A DNA stretch of 64,000 bases from Novosphingobium sp. SG919. Lineage in GTDB: Bacteria; Pseudomonadota; Alphaproteobacteria; Sphingomonadales; Sphingomonadaceae. Below are positions 9,287 to 19,778 of this stretch, in pieces. The stretch spans positions 124,001 to 188,000 of the forward strand of contig NZ_JABCNG010000005.1 in NCBI RefSeq assembly GCF_012932495.1. The letters are read 5' to 3'. The first letter of the stretch is position 1. The number at the start of each line of letters is the position of its first letter. The notes beneath the pieces are model-generated. The model made no database searches and was not told the origin of the DNA. It was given only the letters and a program-made list of their open reading frames with translations. The translations under genes and the position numbers were made by a program.

Positions 9287-9739
9287 GTCATGCCTCGGCT
9301 TTGCTTGGCTGCCTGTTGACAATAGCGCTATGCCAGCGCGTGCGCCTTCGCAATCACGGCACTGCACCATTTCACAAACTAATGCGAGGGATTAGAAATA
9401 GTGCTTCCCGAAAGGGTGATCCGGCCCCTTGGACGACTCCTCGCCGGGCCTCTGACACGATGCCCTGGCCGTTGCCGAACGCCGCCCCCGCCCAGCCTAT
9501 CCCGCCATTAGGCAAGTTAATGAGAGTAGTAAGTAGGTGTTATTACCAAAAGCAACCGGAAATTCCGAGTTAATCTAATTTAATCAGCACTATACACCCA
9601 AAGTCCGCAACACTTCCGCGTAGCTTGCCAGGGCTTTCACTCTGTTGCCAGAGGGTTGCTGCGCCTGCGTTCCTGATGCACGATCCGGGTGCAGGTATTG
9701 TGCCCCCACAACGAGGGGCCGGCTTGGAGGGAAGCTGTC
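9287..9739. promoter_or_regulatory. Divergent intergenic region between demethylation operon and TonB receptor gene
   Basis: This 453-bp spacer must hold the promoters of both divergent units. It is clearly less GC-rich than its surroundings, especially around 9500-9600. Visible elements are a short inverted repeat CTAAT-N7-ATTAG at 9379-9395 and an 11-base palindrome CGGAAATTCCG at 9557-9567. TATACA at 9591 has no convincing -35 partner. I found no credible gene in it. Any regulator binding site here is unproven. Confidence 0.5.
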
Positions 9740-12253
9740 ATGCGTAACCTGGTGCTTTCGGGCCTTGGCCTCGATCAAAACAAACAAAAATCTTCATCCG
9801 CAACGCGCCGCCGCTTGCGCGGCATGGCCCTGGCGGCCACTGCCATGATGCCGGCGATCGTCTTGGTGCCCGGCCTGGCCCAGGCGCAAACCGCCGCCCC
9901 GGCGGATGCCCCGGCTGCCGCGCCGCAGGCCGAAACCGGCAGCGGCGATATCGTGGTGACCGCGCAGCGCCGCGAACAGAAGCTCAACGATGTCGGCATC
10001 GCGGTCTCGGTCATTTCGGCCAAGGACCTGCGCGCGCTCAACATCAACAACGCCACCGATATCGTCCGCGCCATCCCCAACCTGAAGTACAATGCCTATG
10101 GCTCAAGCCAGGTGGTGTTCAACATTCGCGGCGTGTCGCAAAACGACTATGGCGACCAGCAGGAACCGCCCGTCGCGGTCTATCAGGACGATAGCTACGC
10201 CGCCTCGATCACCACGGCCAGCTTCCCGATCTTCGACCTCGCCCGCACCGAAGCGCTGCGCGGGCCGCAGGGCACCCTGTTCGGCCGCAACGCCACCGGC
10301 GGCGCGGTGCAGTTCATTTCCAACCAGCCCACGCACGATTTCGGCGGTTATGTTTCCGCCACCACCGGCAGCTTCAACCAGTCGGTGTTCGAAGGCGCGC
10401 TCAACGGCGGCCTCACCGATACCCTGGCCGCGCGCATTTCGGGCATCTACGATCGCGATTCCGGCTATATCAAGAACCTGCTGCCCGGTGGCGCGGATCT
10501 GGGCGCCAACAACCACTGGGCCACGCGCGGTATCCTGCAGTGGGACCCGTCCAGCGATTTCCGCGCCCGCCTGACGGTGCGCTATGCCCAGGCCGATCAC
10601 GAGCGCCAGGCCGGCGTCTATACCCTCACCCCGGCCTGCCCCAATGCGCAATTCCAGGGCGAATTCCTCGCCGCCAACCAGGTCTGCGATTATTGGAACA
10701 ACTACGGCGGCACGTCCTACAACAACGGCGTGCCCGGCTCGGTCGCCAATGGCTATGCCAATCCGGCGATCACCGCCACCCAGGGCGGCAACCCGTGGCA
10801 GACCTATAGCGCGGGCGAAAACTATGTGAACCGCAAGCAGTTTGCCGCCACGCTGCGCCTGGAAGCCAAGCTGGGCGCGTTCGACGTCACCTCGATCACC
10901 GATTACCAGAACCTCGCCAAGTTCTATATCGAAAGCGACGATGGCGTGCCGGGCCTGCCCTATCAGGAAGGGGTGGCGCTGCCGCCCTACACCACCGGGC
11001 CCTGCGCCACGGCGCCGAGCATCACCTGCTATGCTTCGGGCACGATTTTCTACCAGCGCGCCCGCACACAGCAGATCACCCAGGAACTGCGCGCCGCCAC
11101 CCGTTTCGGCAACAACTACCTGGCGTTCGGCGCCTTCGGCATGCTGCTGACCGGCAACTATGGCGCCAAGTACGCCACCCCGTTCGACCAGTACGATCCC
11201 ACCGTGCGGTTCTATCAGCGCACCAAGTCTTTCGCCGTGTTCGCGCAGGACGAATACAAGTTCGACGATCACTTCAAGCTGATCCTGGGCGCGCGCTATT
11301 GGCGTGACAGCAAGCTGGCCTGGTACACGGCGAAGGAGTCGATCTCGGGCCTGACGGTGAACTGGGGGCCCAGCGGGATCAATTTCTTCGATCCCACCGG
11401 CGCTGCCGATGCGGCCGGCATCACGGTCACCCCTTCGGCGGCCAAGCCCACCTATGACGGCGTCACCGCGCGGGCAGAGCTGGATTACAAGCCCGGCCCC
11501 GACACGCTGCTCTATGCCAGCTACAACCGCGGCTCCAAGTCAGGCGGGTTCACGTTTTCCACCGGCACGCCGTTCCCCGGCCAGGCGTTGATCGATACGC
11601 TCAACAACATCCCTTACCGGCCGGAAACGCTCAATGACTACGAAGTGGGGCTGAAGACCAAGATCGGCCCGGACGTGCAGTTCAACCTTGCTGCGTTCTA
11701 TTATGATTACAAGAACTACCAGGCTTATGTTCAGGTCGGCTATACGCAGCTGGTGCGCAACCTGCCCGCCACGATCAAGGGCGTGGAAGCCGAATTGACC
11801 GCCCACCCGATCGAGGGCTTCACGCTCCAGGCCTCGGCCGCCGTGCAGGACAGCAAGGTCAAGAACGTGCTGCTGCCCGATGGCGTCACGGTGGTGAACC
11901 ACGATCTGCCGCAGGCGCCGGGCTTTTCCGGCAATGCCCTGGTCCGCTATGAATTCGGCTTGGGCGGCGCGCGCGTTTCGCTCCAGGGCGATGCACTCTA
12001 CACCGGCAAGTTCTGCTTCTCGGTGCTCTGCGCGCCCGACGAGCGTGAAGGCGCCTACCACGTGGAAAACGCGCGTATCGGCGTGATCCCGGCGGGCAAC
12101 AGGCTGGAACTGGCGTTCTTCGTCAACAACCTGTTCAACCGGGTCTATCGCTCCTACGCGTTCGACGGGTCGCTCTATTGGGGTGATGCGCTCAGCGTCT
12201 ATGGCAAGCCGCGCACCTGGGGCCTTACCGCCCGGGTCAACTTCGGCAACTGA
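9740..12253 (+). CDS. TonB-dependent outer-membrane receptor
   Basis: This is an outer-membrane transporter (837 aa) powered by TonB, of the large sphingomonad family often tied to uptake of organic compounds. A basic N-terminus plus hydrophobic stretch ends at LAQA, a likely signal-peptide cleavage near residue 49. A TonB-box-like DIVVTAQRRE follows, and then the plug with the GTLFGRNATGGAVQFISNQP motif. The remainder is beta-barrel sequence ending in WGLTARVNFGN. The ATG at 9740 is preceded by GGAGGGAAG. A 13-bp hairpin follows the stop. The substrate is unknown; being divergent from the demethylation operon suggests, but does not prove, uptake of a methylated amine or betaine. Confidence 0.92.
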   Translation: MRNLVLSGLGLDQNKQKSSSATRRRLRGMALAATAMMPAIVLVPGLAQAQTAAPADAPAAAPQAETGSGDIVVTAQRREQKLNDVGIAVSVISAKDLRALNINNATDIVRAIPNLKYNAYGSSQVVFNIRGVSQNDYGDQQEPPVAVYQDDSYAASITTASFPIFDLARTEALRGPQGTLFGRNATGGAVQFISNQPTHDFGGYVSATTGSFNQSVFEGALNGGLTDTLAARISGIYDRDSGYIKNLLPGGADLGANNHWATRGILQWDPSSDFRARLTVRYAQADHERQAGVYTLTPACPNAQFQGEFLAANQVCDYWNNYGGTSYNNGVPGSVANGYANPAITATQGGNPWQTYSAGENYVNRKQFAATLRLEAKLGAFDVTSITDYQNLAKFYIESDDGVPGLPYQEGVALPPYTTGPCATAPSITCYASGTIFYQRARTQQITQELRAATRFGNNYLAFGAFGMLLTGNYGAKYATPFDQYDPTVRFYQRTKSFAVFAQDEYKFDDHFKLILGARYWRDSKLAWYTAKESISGLTVNWGPSGINFFDPTGAADAAGITVTPSAAKPTYDGVTARAELDYKPGPDTLLYASYNRGSKSGGFTFSTGTPFPGQALIDTLNNIPYRPETLNDYEVGLKTKIGPDVQFNLAAFYYDYKNYQAYVQVGYTQLVRNLPATIKGVEAELTAHPIEGFTLQASAAVQDSKVKNVLLPDGVTVVNHDLPQAPGFSGNALVRYEFGLGGARVSLQGDALYTGKFCFSVLCAPDEREGAYHVENARIGVIPAGNRLELAFFVNNLFNRVYRSYAFDGSLYWGDALSVYGKPRTWGLTARVNFGN

Positions 12254-12267
12254 TCACCCCGACAGAC

Positions 12268-12300
12268 AAGGCCCGAACCCCGGCAAAGGGTTCGGGCCTT
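12268..12300 (+). terminator. Hairpin terminator after the TonB receptor gene
   Basis: A perfect 13-bp inverted repeat (AAGGCCCGAACCC, loop CGGCAAA, and its complement) starts 14 bp after the stop. There is no long U-tract, so it may be a weak intrinsic terminator or an mRNA 3' end stabiliser. Confidence 0.75.
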
Positions 12301-12427
12301 GGTCATGATGGCCATGGCGCACGCGATGCCTCGCGCCGAACGGGCGGGTGGCGGTCGGCGATTGCGGCTGTGGATAAACTGTGATCTATCTTGCCAAACG
12401 CCCTCCCCCGCCGGAAAGTGCCAGCCC

Positions 12428-14650
12428 ATGAAAACCCTGCGCGCCAGAAACCTGCGCCGGCCCGCCCTGCTCCTGCTTGCCTCCGCCGTGCTGGGCTCGG
12501 GCGCGCTGCTGCTCTACGCCTGCACCAGCGCCCGCGCCGATGTCGCGTCCGATACGCCGGGCCAACGTGCTGCCGCGCCGCTCGCCGGGGCGGAATGGCC
12601 GCTGACCGGGGGAGACACCGCCGGCACGTGGTTTTCCGCGCTATCCGATCTCAACGAAACCAACGCGGGCGATCTGGGCTATGCCTGGTCCTATGACATG
12701 GGCACCGAACGGGGGCAGGAAGCAACGCCGCTGGTGATCGACGGGGTCATGTACACCTCGGGCATCTGGGGCAATGTCTACGCCCTCGATGCCGCCACCG
12801 GCAAATTGCTGTGGCAATACGATCCGCAGGTGGATGGTCAGTGGGGGCGCAATGCCTGCTGCGACGTGGTCAACCGGGGCGTCGCCTATCGGGACGGCAC
12901 GGTCTTCGTCGCTTCGGAAGACGGGCGGCTCCACGCGATCGACGCCAAGACCGGCCAGGCGCGCTGGATCGCCGATACCATCGTCAACCGCAAACAGCCC
13001 TATGCCTCCACCGGCGCGGTGGTCCTCACCAAAGACAGCGTGGTGATCGGGAACGCCGGGGCCGATATCGGCGATGGCGACCTGCGCGGCTATATCTCCG
13101 CCTGGGACATCAAGACCGGCGCGTTCAAATGGCGCTTCTTCACGGTGCCGCCCGCGCCGGGCCAGCCGTTCGAGCATCCCGAACTGGAACTGGCGGCCAA
13201 GTCGTGGGGGCCGAACCGCGATGGCCGCACGCAGAATGGCGGCACGGTGTGGGACGGGCTGTCCTACGATCCCGAAACCGACCAGATCGTGTTCGGCACC
13301 GGCAATGCCTCCCCCTATCTGCGGTCGGCCGACGGCAAGCGCCACGACGATCTGTTCAACGCCTCGATCATCGCGGTCAACGCCCAGAGCGGGCGGATGA
13401 ACTGGTACTACCAGACCACGCCGGGCGACGAGTGGGACTATGACGCGGTCCAGAAGTTCGTGTTCGCCAACCTGGACCTGGGCGGCCAGCCCCGCCGCGT
13501 GGTGATGCAGGCCTGCAAGAACGGCTTTTTCTACACGCTGGACCTGAAAACCGGCAAACTTCTGTCGGCCGATCCGTTCACCTATGTGAACTGGGCCAAG
13601 GGCGTGGACCTGGCGACCGGCCGTCCCATGGTCACGCAGCAGGCGGACTATTCCAAGAGCCCGAAGAACGTATACCCCTCGTGGGCCGGCGGGCACACGT
13701 GGAACCCGATGTCGTTCAGCCCGCAGACCGGCCTGGTCTATATCCCGGCGATCGACGCGGGCAACGTGCTGCTCAACATGAAGGCCAACGGCGGCTCGCT
13801 CACCCATCTCGAAGGGTTCTTCTCGTCCGACGGCATTTTCCCCGACGATCTCTACGATCCTGCCGCGCTCAAGCGCACGCTGGGGCCGCTGCCCGCCAAG
13901 GATGAATTGCAGAAGGAGCGCCCCGGCGTGAAGTTGGTGCGCGAAGTCCTGCGCGCGTGGGACCCGGTGGCCCGTAAAGTGGTGTGGGAACGCGTCACCT
14001 CGCAAGGGGTGCGTGGGTATGATGGCGGGGTGCTGAGCACGGCGGGCAACCTGGTGTTCCAGGGGCGTGGCGACGGCAGCTTGTGGATCTACAACGCCCG
14101 CACCGGCGCGCCGATCAAGACGATCCAGACCGGCAGCCATATCATGGCCGCACCGATGACCTACAAAATCGCGGGCGTGCAATACGTGGCGGTGCAGGCC
14201 GGCTATGGCGGATCGGGCATCACGTTCCCGATTCCGCCCTCCAGTGCCGCCTATGGCAACCGCAACGCCAACCGCATCCTGGTGTTCAAGCTGGGCGGCG
14301 GCGCCGTGCCCATGCCCGACAAGCGCGAGCCGCTGCCCTATCCCGCGCCGCCGCCGCTCAAGGCCAGCCCGGCGCTGATCGCGCGTGGCGAGGACAAGTT
14401 CACCGAAAACTGCTCCCGCTGCCACGTGCTGGGTTCGCCGGGCGTCACGCCCGACCTGTCGCGCCTGCCGCGCGAGGTGCATGGCCTGTTCAACGACATC
14501 GTGCTCAAAGGGGCGCTGGCGCCGCTGGGCATGGCCCGCTTCGATGACGTGGTGACAAAAGCCGATGTGGAAGCCATCCATGCCTATCTGATCGACCAGC
14601 AGGCGCGTGGCTATCGCGCCCAGCAGTCTGCCAAGAAAGCGAGTCACTGA
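12428..14650 (+). CDS. PQQ-dependent quinohemoprotein alcohol dehydrogenase (type II)
   Basis: This is a periplasmic dehydrogenase (740 aa) that oxidises alcohols with PQQ and hands electrons to its own c-type heme. The beta-propeller shows the vicinal Cys pair of PQQ alcohol dehydrogenases (NACCDVVNRG). The likely catalytic Asp region is GDEWDYDAVQ. The C-terminal domain carries a heme site C662-x2-C665-H666 (NCSRCH) with a candidate Met ligand in APLGMARF. The N-terminus is an export signal; LLLYAC resembles a poor lipobox, so it might be a lipoprotein. The start has GGAAAG upstream, and a longer frame exists but lacks support. The permease gene follows after 2 bp, so they are probably co-transcribed. 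The substrate is unknown. Confidence 0.9.
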   Translation: MKTLRARNLRRPALLLLASAVLGSGALLLYACTSARADVASDTPGQRAAAPLAGAEWPLTGGDTAGTWFSALSDLNETNAGDLGYAWSYDMGTERGQEATPLVIDGVMYTSGIWGNVYALDAATGKLLWQYDPQVDGQWGRNACCDVVNRGVAYRDGTVFVASEDGRLHAIDAKTGQARWIADTIVNRKQPYASTGAVVLTKDSVVIGNAGADIGDGDLRGYISAWDIKTGAFKWRFFTVPPAPGQPFEHPELELAAKSWGPNRDGRTQNGGTVWDGLSYDPETDQIVFGTGNASPYLRSADGKRHDDLFNASIIAVNAQSGRMNWYYQTTPGDEWDYDAVQKFVFANLDLGGQPRRVVMQACKNGFFYTLDLKTGKLLSADPFTYVNWAKGVDLATGRPMVTQQADYSKSPKNVYPSWAGGHTWNPMSFSPQTGLVYIPAIDAGNVLLNMKANGGSLTHLEGFFSSDGIFPDDLYDPAALKRTLGPLPAKDELQKERPGVKLVREVLRAWDPVARKVVWERVTSQGVRGYDGGVLSTAGNLVFQGRGDGSLWIYNARTGAPIKTIQTGSHIMAAPMTYKIAGVQYVAVQAGYGGSGITFPIPPSSAAYGNRNANRILVFKLGGGAVPMPDKREPLPYPAPPPLKASPALIARGEDKFTENCSRCHVLGSPGVTPDLSRLPREVHGLFNDIVLKGALAPLGMARFDDVVTKADVEAIHAYLIDQQARGYRAQQSAKKASH

Positions 14651-14652
14651 TC

Positions 14653-16020
14653 ATGTCTGCATCTCCCCCCGGCGAAGCGCTGGCCCATTCGCTTAAAGCG
14701 CGCCACGTCACCATGATCTCGATCGGGGGGATCATCGGCGCCGGCATCTTCGTGGGTTCGAGCGCGGCGATCCATATCGCCGGGCCGGCAGTGCTGCTGA
14801 CTTATGCGCTGTGCGGCCTGCTGGTTTTCGTGATCATGCGCATGCTGGGCGAAATGGCCATGGCGCGGCCCGGCGTGGGCTCGTTCACCGGCTATGCCGC
14901 GCTGGGCCTGGGGCCCTGGGCGGGCTTCACCACGGCCTGGCTCTATTACTATTTCTGGGTGATCACCATCGCGGTTGAGGCGATTGCCGGGGCGAACATG
15001 CTGATGCCGTTCATCCCCCTGCCGATGTGGGCGCTGGCTGCGCTGCTGATCGCGGCGATGACCATGGTCAACCTGTTCTCGGTCAAGACCTATGGCGAGT
15101 TCGAGTTCTGGTTCGCCTCGCTCAAGGTGGTGACGATAGTCGGTTTCATGGCGCTGGGCCTGGCCTACATCTTTGGGTTCGGGCCGGGGCTGGCACGTCT
15201 GACCAGCAACTTTGCCAACCATGGCGGCGCGTTTCCCACCGGGCTAGGCGCGGCGTTCACCGCAATTCCCGTGGTGATCTTTTCGATGATGGGTTCGGAA
15301 GTGGCGACCATCGCCGCGGTGGAAACCGAAGACCCGGCGCGCAACATCGTGCGTGCGGCGCGCACCGTCACGTTGCGCATCATGTTCTTCTACATCGGCT
15401 CGATCGCGGTGATCCTGGCGATCCTGCCGTGGGATACGGTCGTTTCCGGGCAATCCCCGTTCGTGGCCGCCCTGTCGATCATCAAGGTGCCCGGCGCCAA
15501 GGGCGTGATCGGCGCGGTGATCTTCACCGCGATCGTCTCGTGCCTCAATTCGGCGATCTACGTCACCTCGCGCATGCTGTTTGAGATGGCCCAGCGCGGC
15601 GATGCCCCGGCCGCGTTCGGGCGGGTATCGCCGCGGCGGGTGCCGGCGCTGGGCATCGTGGTGTCGGGCGTGGCGGGCTTTGCCGTAGTGCTCACCTCGG
15701 TGTTCTCGCCCGATGGGCTGTTCACCTTCCTGCTGCAGTCGTCGGGCGCGACGATCCTGTGCGTCTACCTGCTCATCTCGGTAAGCCAGATCGCCCTGCG
15801 GCGCCGGCTGGAATCGGCAGGCGAAAAACTGGCGGTGAAAGTCTGGGCCTTCCCGGTGATCTCATGGGTCGCGGTGGGCGGGATCATCGCGGTGCTGGTG
15901 ATGATGGCGCTGATGCCCGATCAACGCCTGCAGGTGGCCTTGAGCCTGGCCGTGTTTGCCGCCTGCATCGGCGCGCATTTCCTGCGCCGGCAGCGTGCCC
16001 ACAACGCGCAGGTGGCGTGA
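14653..16020 (+). CDS. Amino-acid permease, APC superfamily (GabP/ProY-like)
   Basis: This is an inner-membrane amino-acid/proton symporter (455 aa, about 12 hydrophobic segments). The N-terminal motif MISIGGIIGAGIFVGSSAAI is the signature of the amino-acid transporter (AAT) branch of the APC family. The segment EVATIAAVETEDPARNIVRA near residue 215 is typical of GABA, proline or aromatic amino-acid permeases. It starts 2 bp after the quinohemoprotein dehydrogenase stop. The substrate cannot be fixed from sequence alone. Confidence 0.9.
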   Translation: MSASPPGEALAHSLKARHVTMISIGGIIGAGIFVGSSAAIHIAGPAVLLTYALCGLLVFVIMRMLGEMAMARPGVGSFTGYAALGLGPWAGFTTAWLYYYFWVITIAVEAIAGANMLMPFIPLPMWALAALLIAAMTMVNLFSVKTYGEFEFWFASLKVVTIVGFMALGLAYIFGFGPGLARLTSNFANHGGAFPTGLGAAFTAIPVVIFSMMGSEVATIAAVETEDPARNIVRAARTVTLRIMFFYIGSIAVILAILPWDTVVSGQSPFVAALSIIKVPGAKGVIGAVIFTAIVSCLNSAIYVTSRMLFEMAQRGDAPAAFGRVSPRRVPALGIVVSGVAGFAVVLTSVFSPDGLFTFLLQSSGATILCVYLLISVSQIALRRRLESAGEKLAVKVWAFPVISWVAVGGIIAVLVMMALMPDQRLQVALSLAVFAACIGAHFLRRQRAHNAQVA

Positions 16021-16211
16021 TCGCCCACGCCTGCGCCATTCTGCCAACGACATGCTGGCATCGACAGGCGGCTTTGCTTTCATCGGAAACCATCGGCTAG
16101 CGCAGCGGTGTGGTCGTCGTGCCCTCGACGACCCGATCCCCCGCTGCCGCGCCCGGCGCCCCCCCAATGCGGGCGCGGCAGCCCCCTGAACGCCCAAGAA
16201 TGGATTTGCCG

Positions 16212-18053
16212 ATGAACCGCCGCCACATCCTCAAGGCCGGTGTCGCCAGCGCCGGGCTGGCCGCCTTTTCCACGCTTGGCCAGGTTCGTGCCGCAACGCC
16301 CGGCACCAGCCCGGCGAGCGCCGAAGGCAGCGCGGAAGACCGCCGCCTCAACACCCTGTTCGATGCGATGCTGGCCGAGCAACTCGCCCATTCGCCGGAA
16401 ATGGCCACGAGCCTGGGCGTGGATAGCGGCGCCCATGCAGCGGCCAAGGCGCGGCTGGACGATCGCTCGCTCCACGCCTGGGAAGAGGCCAAGGCGCGCA
16501 CCGCGCGCGACCTGGCCGCGCTGCGCAAGATCGATGCAGCCAAGCTGACCGGCAACAACCGCTGGAACCATGCCAGCATCCTCTATTCCACCCAGCTCAA
16601 CGATACGATGAACCGCACGTTCGCGACCGTGGGTTCGCCCTATGTCGTGACGCAGTTGACCGGCTGCTATCAGCAGATTCCCGATTTCCTCGATAGCCAG
16701 CACACCATCGCCAATGCCGCCGATGCCGATGCCTATCTTTCGCGCCTGGATGCCTTTGCCACGGCGATCGACCAGGACAGCCAATCGGTGCGTCACGACA
16801 GCGCAGCCGGCGTGGTGCCGCCCGATTTCATCCTGGCCAAGGCGCTCACCCAGTTGAAGGCCCTGCGCGACGTGCCCGCCGCGCAATCCAACCTGGTTTC
16901 CTCGATCACCCGCCGCACCGCCGAGCAGCACATCGCCGGCCCATGGGATGCGCGCGCGCAGGCCATCGTGGCCAAGCGCGTGCAGCCCGCGCTCGACCGC
17001 CAGATCGCCCTGCTGGAAAGCCTGCTGCCCAAGGCGGTGCACACCGCCGGCGTGGCCCGCCTGCCCAAGGGCGAGGAACTCTACCGCCTCTCGCTGCAAA
17101 GCTATACCACCAGCGACATGGCGCCCGAGGAAATCCACCGCACGGGCCTGGAACTGATCGCGCAGCAAAGCGCGCAAGTGGACGCGATCCTGAAAAGCCA
17201 GGGCTATACCCAGGGCACCGTGGGCCAGCGCCTGCGCGGGCTCTATGACGATCCCAAGTTCCGTTATCCCAATACCGACGCGGGCAAGGACAAGCTGCTG
17301 GCCGACCTCAACCGCCAGGTAGAGGCCATGGAAGCGCGCCTGCCGCAATACTTCGGCACCCTGCCCAAGACCGCGCTCAACATCCGCCGCGTGCCCAAGG
17401 CGATCGAAGCCGGCGCGCCGGGCGGATATTACCAGAATGGCTCTCTCGACGGTACGCGGCCGGGCGCCTATTACATCAACTTGCGCGACACCGCCGAAGT
17501 GCCGAGCTGGACCCTGCCCACCCTCACCTATCACGAAGGCGTGCCGGGCCATCACTTGCAGCTTTCGCTGGCGCAGGAAGCGGGCCTGCCCACGCTGCGC
17601 AAGATCCAGTTCTTCTCCGGCTATGGCGAAGGCTGGGCGCTCTATGCCGAGCAGCTGGCGGTGGAAATGGGCGTTTATGAAAACGACCCGCTGGGCCATG
17701 TCGGCCAATTGCACGACAGCATCTTCCGCGCCGTGCGCCTGGTGGTGGACAGCGGCATGCACGCCAAGGGATGGAGCCGCGAACAGGCGGTGAAATTCTA
17801 CACCGACACCATCGGCGATCCCGAAACCATGGCGATCACCGAAGTGGAACGCTATTGCGTGTGGCCGGGCCAGGCGTGCAGCTACATGCTGGGCAAGCTC
17901 GATTGGCTGCGCCTGCGCGACAGGGCACGCACCGCGCTGGGCGACCGGTTCGACATCCGCAAGTTCCACGATGCCGGCCTGCTGCCGGGCGCCATGCCGC
18001 TGCCCGTGCTGGACCAGTGCATCGACGCCTATATCGCGGCGGCCAAGGCCTGA
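16212..18053 (+). CDS. DUF885 family protein, Tat-exported, putative metallohydrolase
   Basis: This is a secreted protein (613 aa) of the DUF885 family, which resembles zinc peptidases. The N-terminus has a twin-arginine-like signal (MNRRHILKAGVASAG). The family's metal-binding-like motif HEGVPGHH sits at residues 441-448 and is followed by a GYGEGWALYAEQL segment. The start chosen places the Tat motif at the N-terminus; the upstream in-frame extension is unlikely. It lies 191 bp after the permease and ends opposite a convergent gene with a shared hairpin between them. A dipeptidase or carboxypeptidase role is a family-level guess. Confidence 0.85.
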   Translation: MNRRHILKAGVASAGLAAFSTLGQVRAATPGTSPASAEGSAEDRRLNTLFDAMLAEQLAHSPEMATSLGVDSGAHAAAKARLDDRSLHAWEEAKARTARDLAALRKIDAAKLTGNNRWNHASILYSTQLNDTMNRTFATVGSPYVVTQLTGCYQQIPDFLDSQHTIANAADADAYLSRLDAFATAIDQDSQSVRHDSAAGVVPPDFILAKALTQLKALRDVPAAQSNLVSSITRRTAEQHIAGPWDARAQAIVAKRVQPALDRQIALLESLLPKAVHTAGVARLPKGEELYRLSLQSYTTSDMAPEEIHRTGLELIAQQSAQVDAILKSQGYTQGTVGQRLRGLYDDPKFRYPNTDAGKDKLLADLNRQVEAMEARLPQYFGTLPKTALNIRRVPKAIEAGAPGGYYQNGSLDGTRPGAYYINLRDTAEVPSWTLPTLTYHEGVPGHHLQLSLAQEAGLPTLRKIQFFSGYGEGWALYAEQLAVEMGVYENDPLGHVGQLHDSIFRAVRLVVDSGMHAKGWSREQAVKFYTDTIGDPETMAITEVERYCVWPGQACSYMLGKLDWLRLRDRARTALGDRFDIRKFHDAGLLPGAMPLPVLDQCIDAYIAAAKA

Positions 18054-18060
18054 TCTGAGT

Positions 18061-18096
18061 GGCGTGGCGCGGGGCCAAGGGCCACCGCGTCACGCC
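18061..18096. terminator. Hairpin between convergent genes
   Basis: A 12-bp stem (GGCGTGGCGCGG with CCGCGTCACGCC, one G-T pair) sits in the 52-bp gap between the two convergent genes. CTCTT follows it on the plus strand. It probably serves as a bidirectional terminator. Confidence 0.65.
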
Positions 18097-18105
18097 CTCT
18101 TCCAT

Positions 18106-18996
18106 TCACTCATCCCAGGGCGGAATTTCCCCGGCGCCCACTTTGCTCGATGTGCCGAGCAGGAACCCACCATAGACTTCGGTGGCGTCGGGGTAGGCCT
18201 TGTTCATGGCCGCGGCGATTTCGGCCGCGGAATGGCTGGCCGCACGCGCGGCCACGAAGGTCTTGATATAATCCCGCGTCCAGCCGGTCGCGCCATTGTC
18301 GTTCGGCGCGCCGGGATGGCGGTGCCCGGCGACGACCGTGACGGGATGCAGCGCATCGAGCCGGTCGAGCGTGGCGAGCCAGGCGGCATAGCGTTGCGGC
18401 GTATGCTCGCCCAGCCAGACGTGGACGCCGTTATACAGCACGTCTCCGGCCACCAGCGTGCGGCTTTGCGCGTCCCACACCACGGTGGAATCCACATGGT
18501 CGCCCTGCATCGGCCCCAAGACCTGCAAGCGGTGCCCTTCCAGATCGACACTGTCGCCGGTCATGGCCACGGGCTGCACCGGGCGGCGCGGGGCGTTGGT
18601 GCCCAGTTGCCCGCTCCAACGCTTGAACTTGATAGGGATGGACCGCGCCATGTCTTGCGCGGCGACGGGATTGGCCACGATCTGCGCATCGGGAAAGGCA
18701 TCGGCCAGCACGTCCAGCCCAAAGAAGTGATCGGGATGATCATGGGTGATCACGATGGTCTTCAAGTGCTTGCCGCTGTCGAGCACGGCGGCCGCGACGC
18801 GATAGGCATCGGAACGGGCAAACGGCACGTCCACCAGCACCGCGTCCTTGTCTCCCTTGATCAGGGTGACATTGGCGAACATGCTGATCGGCCCGGTGGG
18901 AATGACTTCGTATTGCAGCGGCTTGGCCGCCGATTGCGCCAGGGCCGGCGCCGCGCCGAGCAGCGCGGCGGCCAGGATGAACATCCGCATCTTCAT
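18106..18996 (-). CDS. Metallo-beta-lactamase-fold hydrolase, exported
   Basis: This is an MBL-fold hydrolase (296 aa) with a clear signal peptide ending in ALAQS, so it acts in the periplasm. The zinc motif THDHPDHF is present, with further His/Asp elements in LVAGDVLYNGVHVW and VVAGHRHPG. The ATG is preceded by GGGAG. It is the last gene of the leftward unit cytochrome-flavoprotein-SDR-MBL. In that setting it might hydrolyse an ester or lactone intermediate, but the fold is used for many reactions and no substrate can be named. Confidence 0.87.
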   Translation of the reverse strand: MKMRMFILAAALLGAAPALAQSAAKPLQYEVIPTGPISMFANVTLIKGDKDAVLVDVPFARSDAYRVAAAVLDSGKHLKTIVITHDHPDHFFGLDVLADAFPDAQIVANPVAAQDMARSIPIKFKRWSGQLGTNAPRRPVQPVAMTGDSVDLEGHRLQVLGPMQGDHVDSTVVWDAQSRTLVAGDVLYNGVHVWLGEHTPQRYAAWLATLDRLDALHPVTVVAGHRHPGAPNDNGATGWTRDYIKTFVAARAASHSAAEIAAAMNKAYPDATEVYGGFLLGTSSKVGAGEIPPWDE

Positions 18997-19028
18997 GACA
19001 GGTATCTCCCTCAATGTGCCGACCTTCC

Positions 19029-19777
<749 letters not shown>

Positions 19778-19778
<1 letters not shown>

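Noticed and set aside
9316..9321. TTGACA as a -35 element
   Set aside because: It is on the plus strand with no -10 element at a proper distance and 400 bp from the plus-strand gene.
9301..9573. A 90-codon open frame in the divergent region before the TonB receptor gene
   Set aside because: There is no ribosome site, the composition is odd, and it lies in an AT-richer promoter region.
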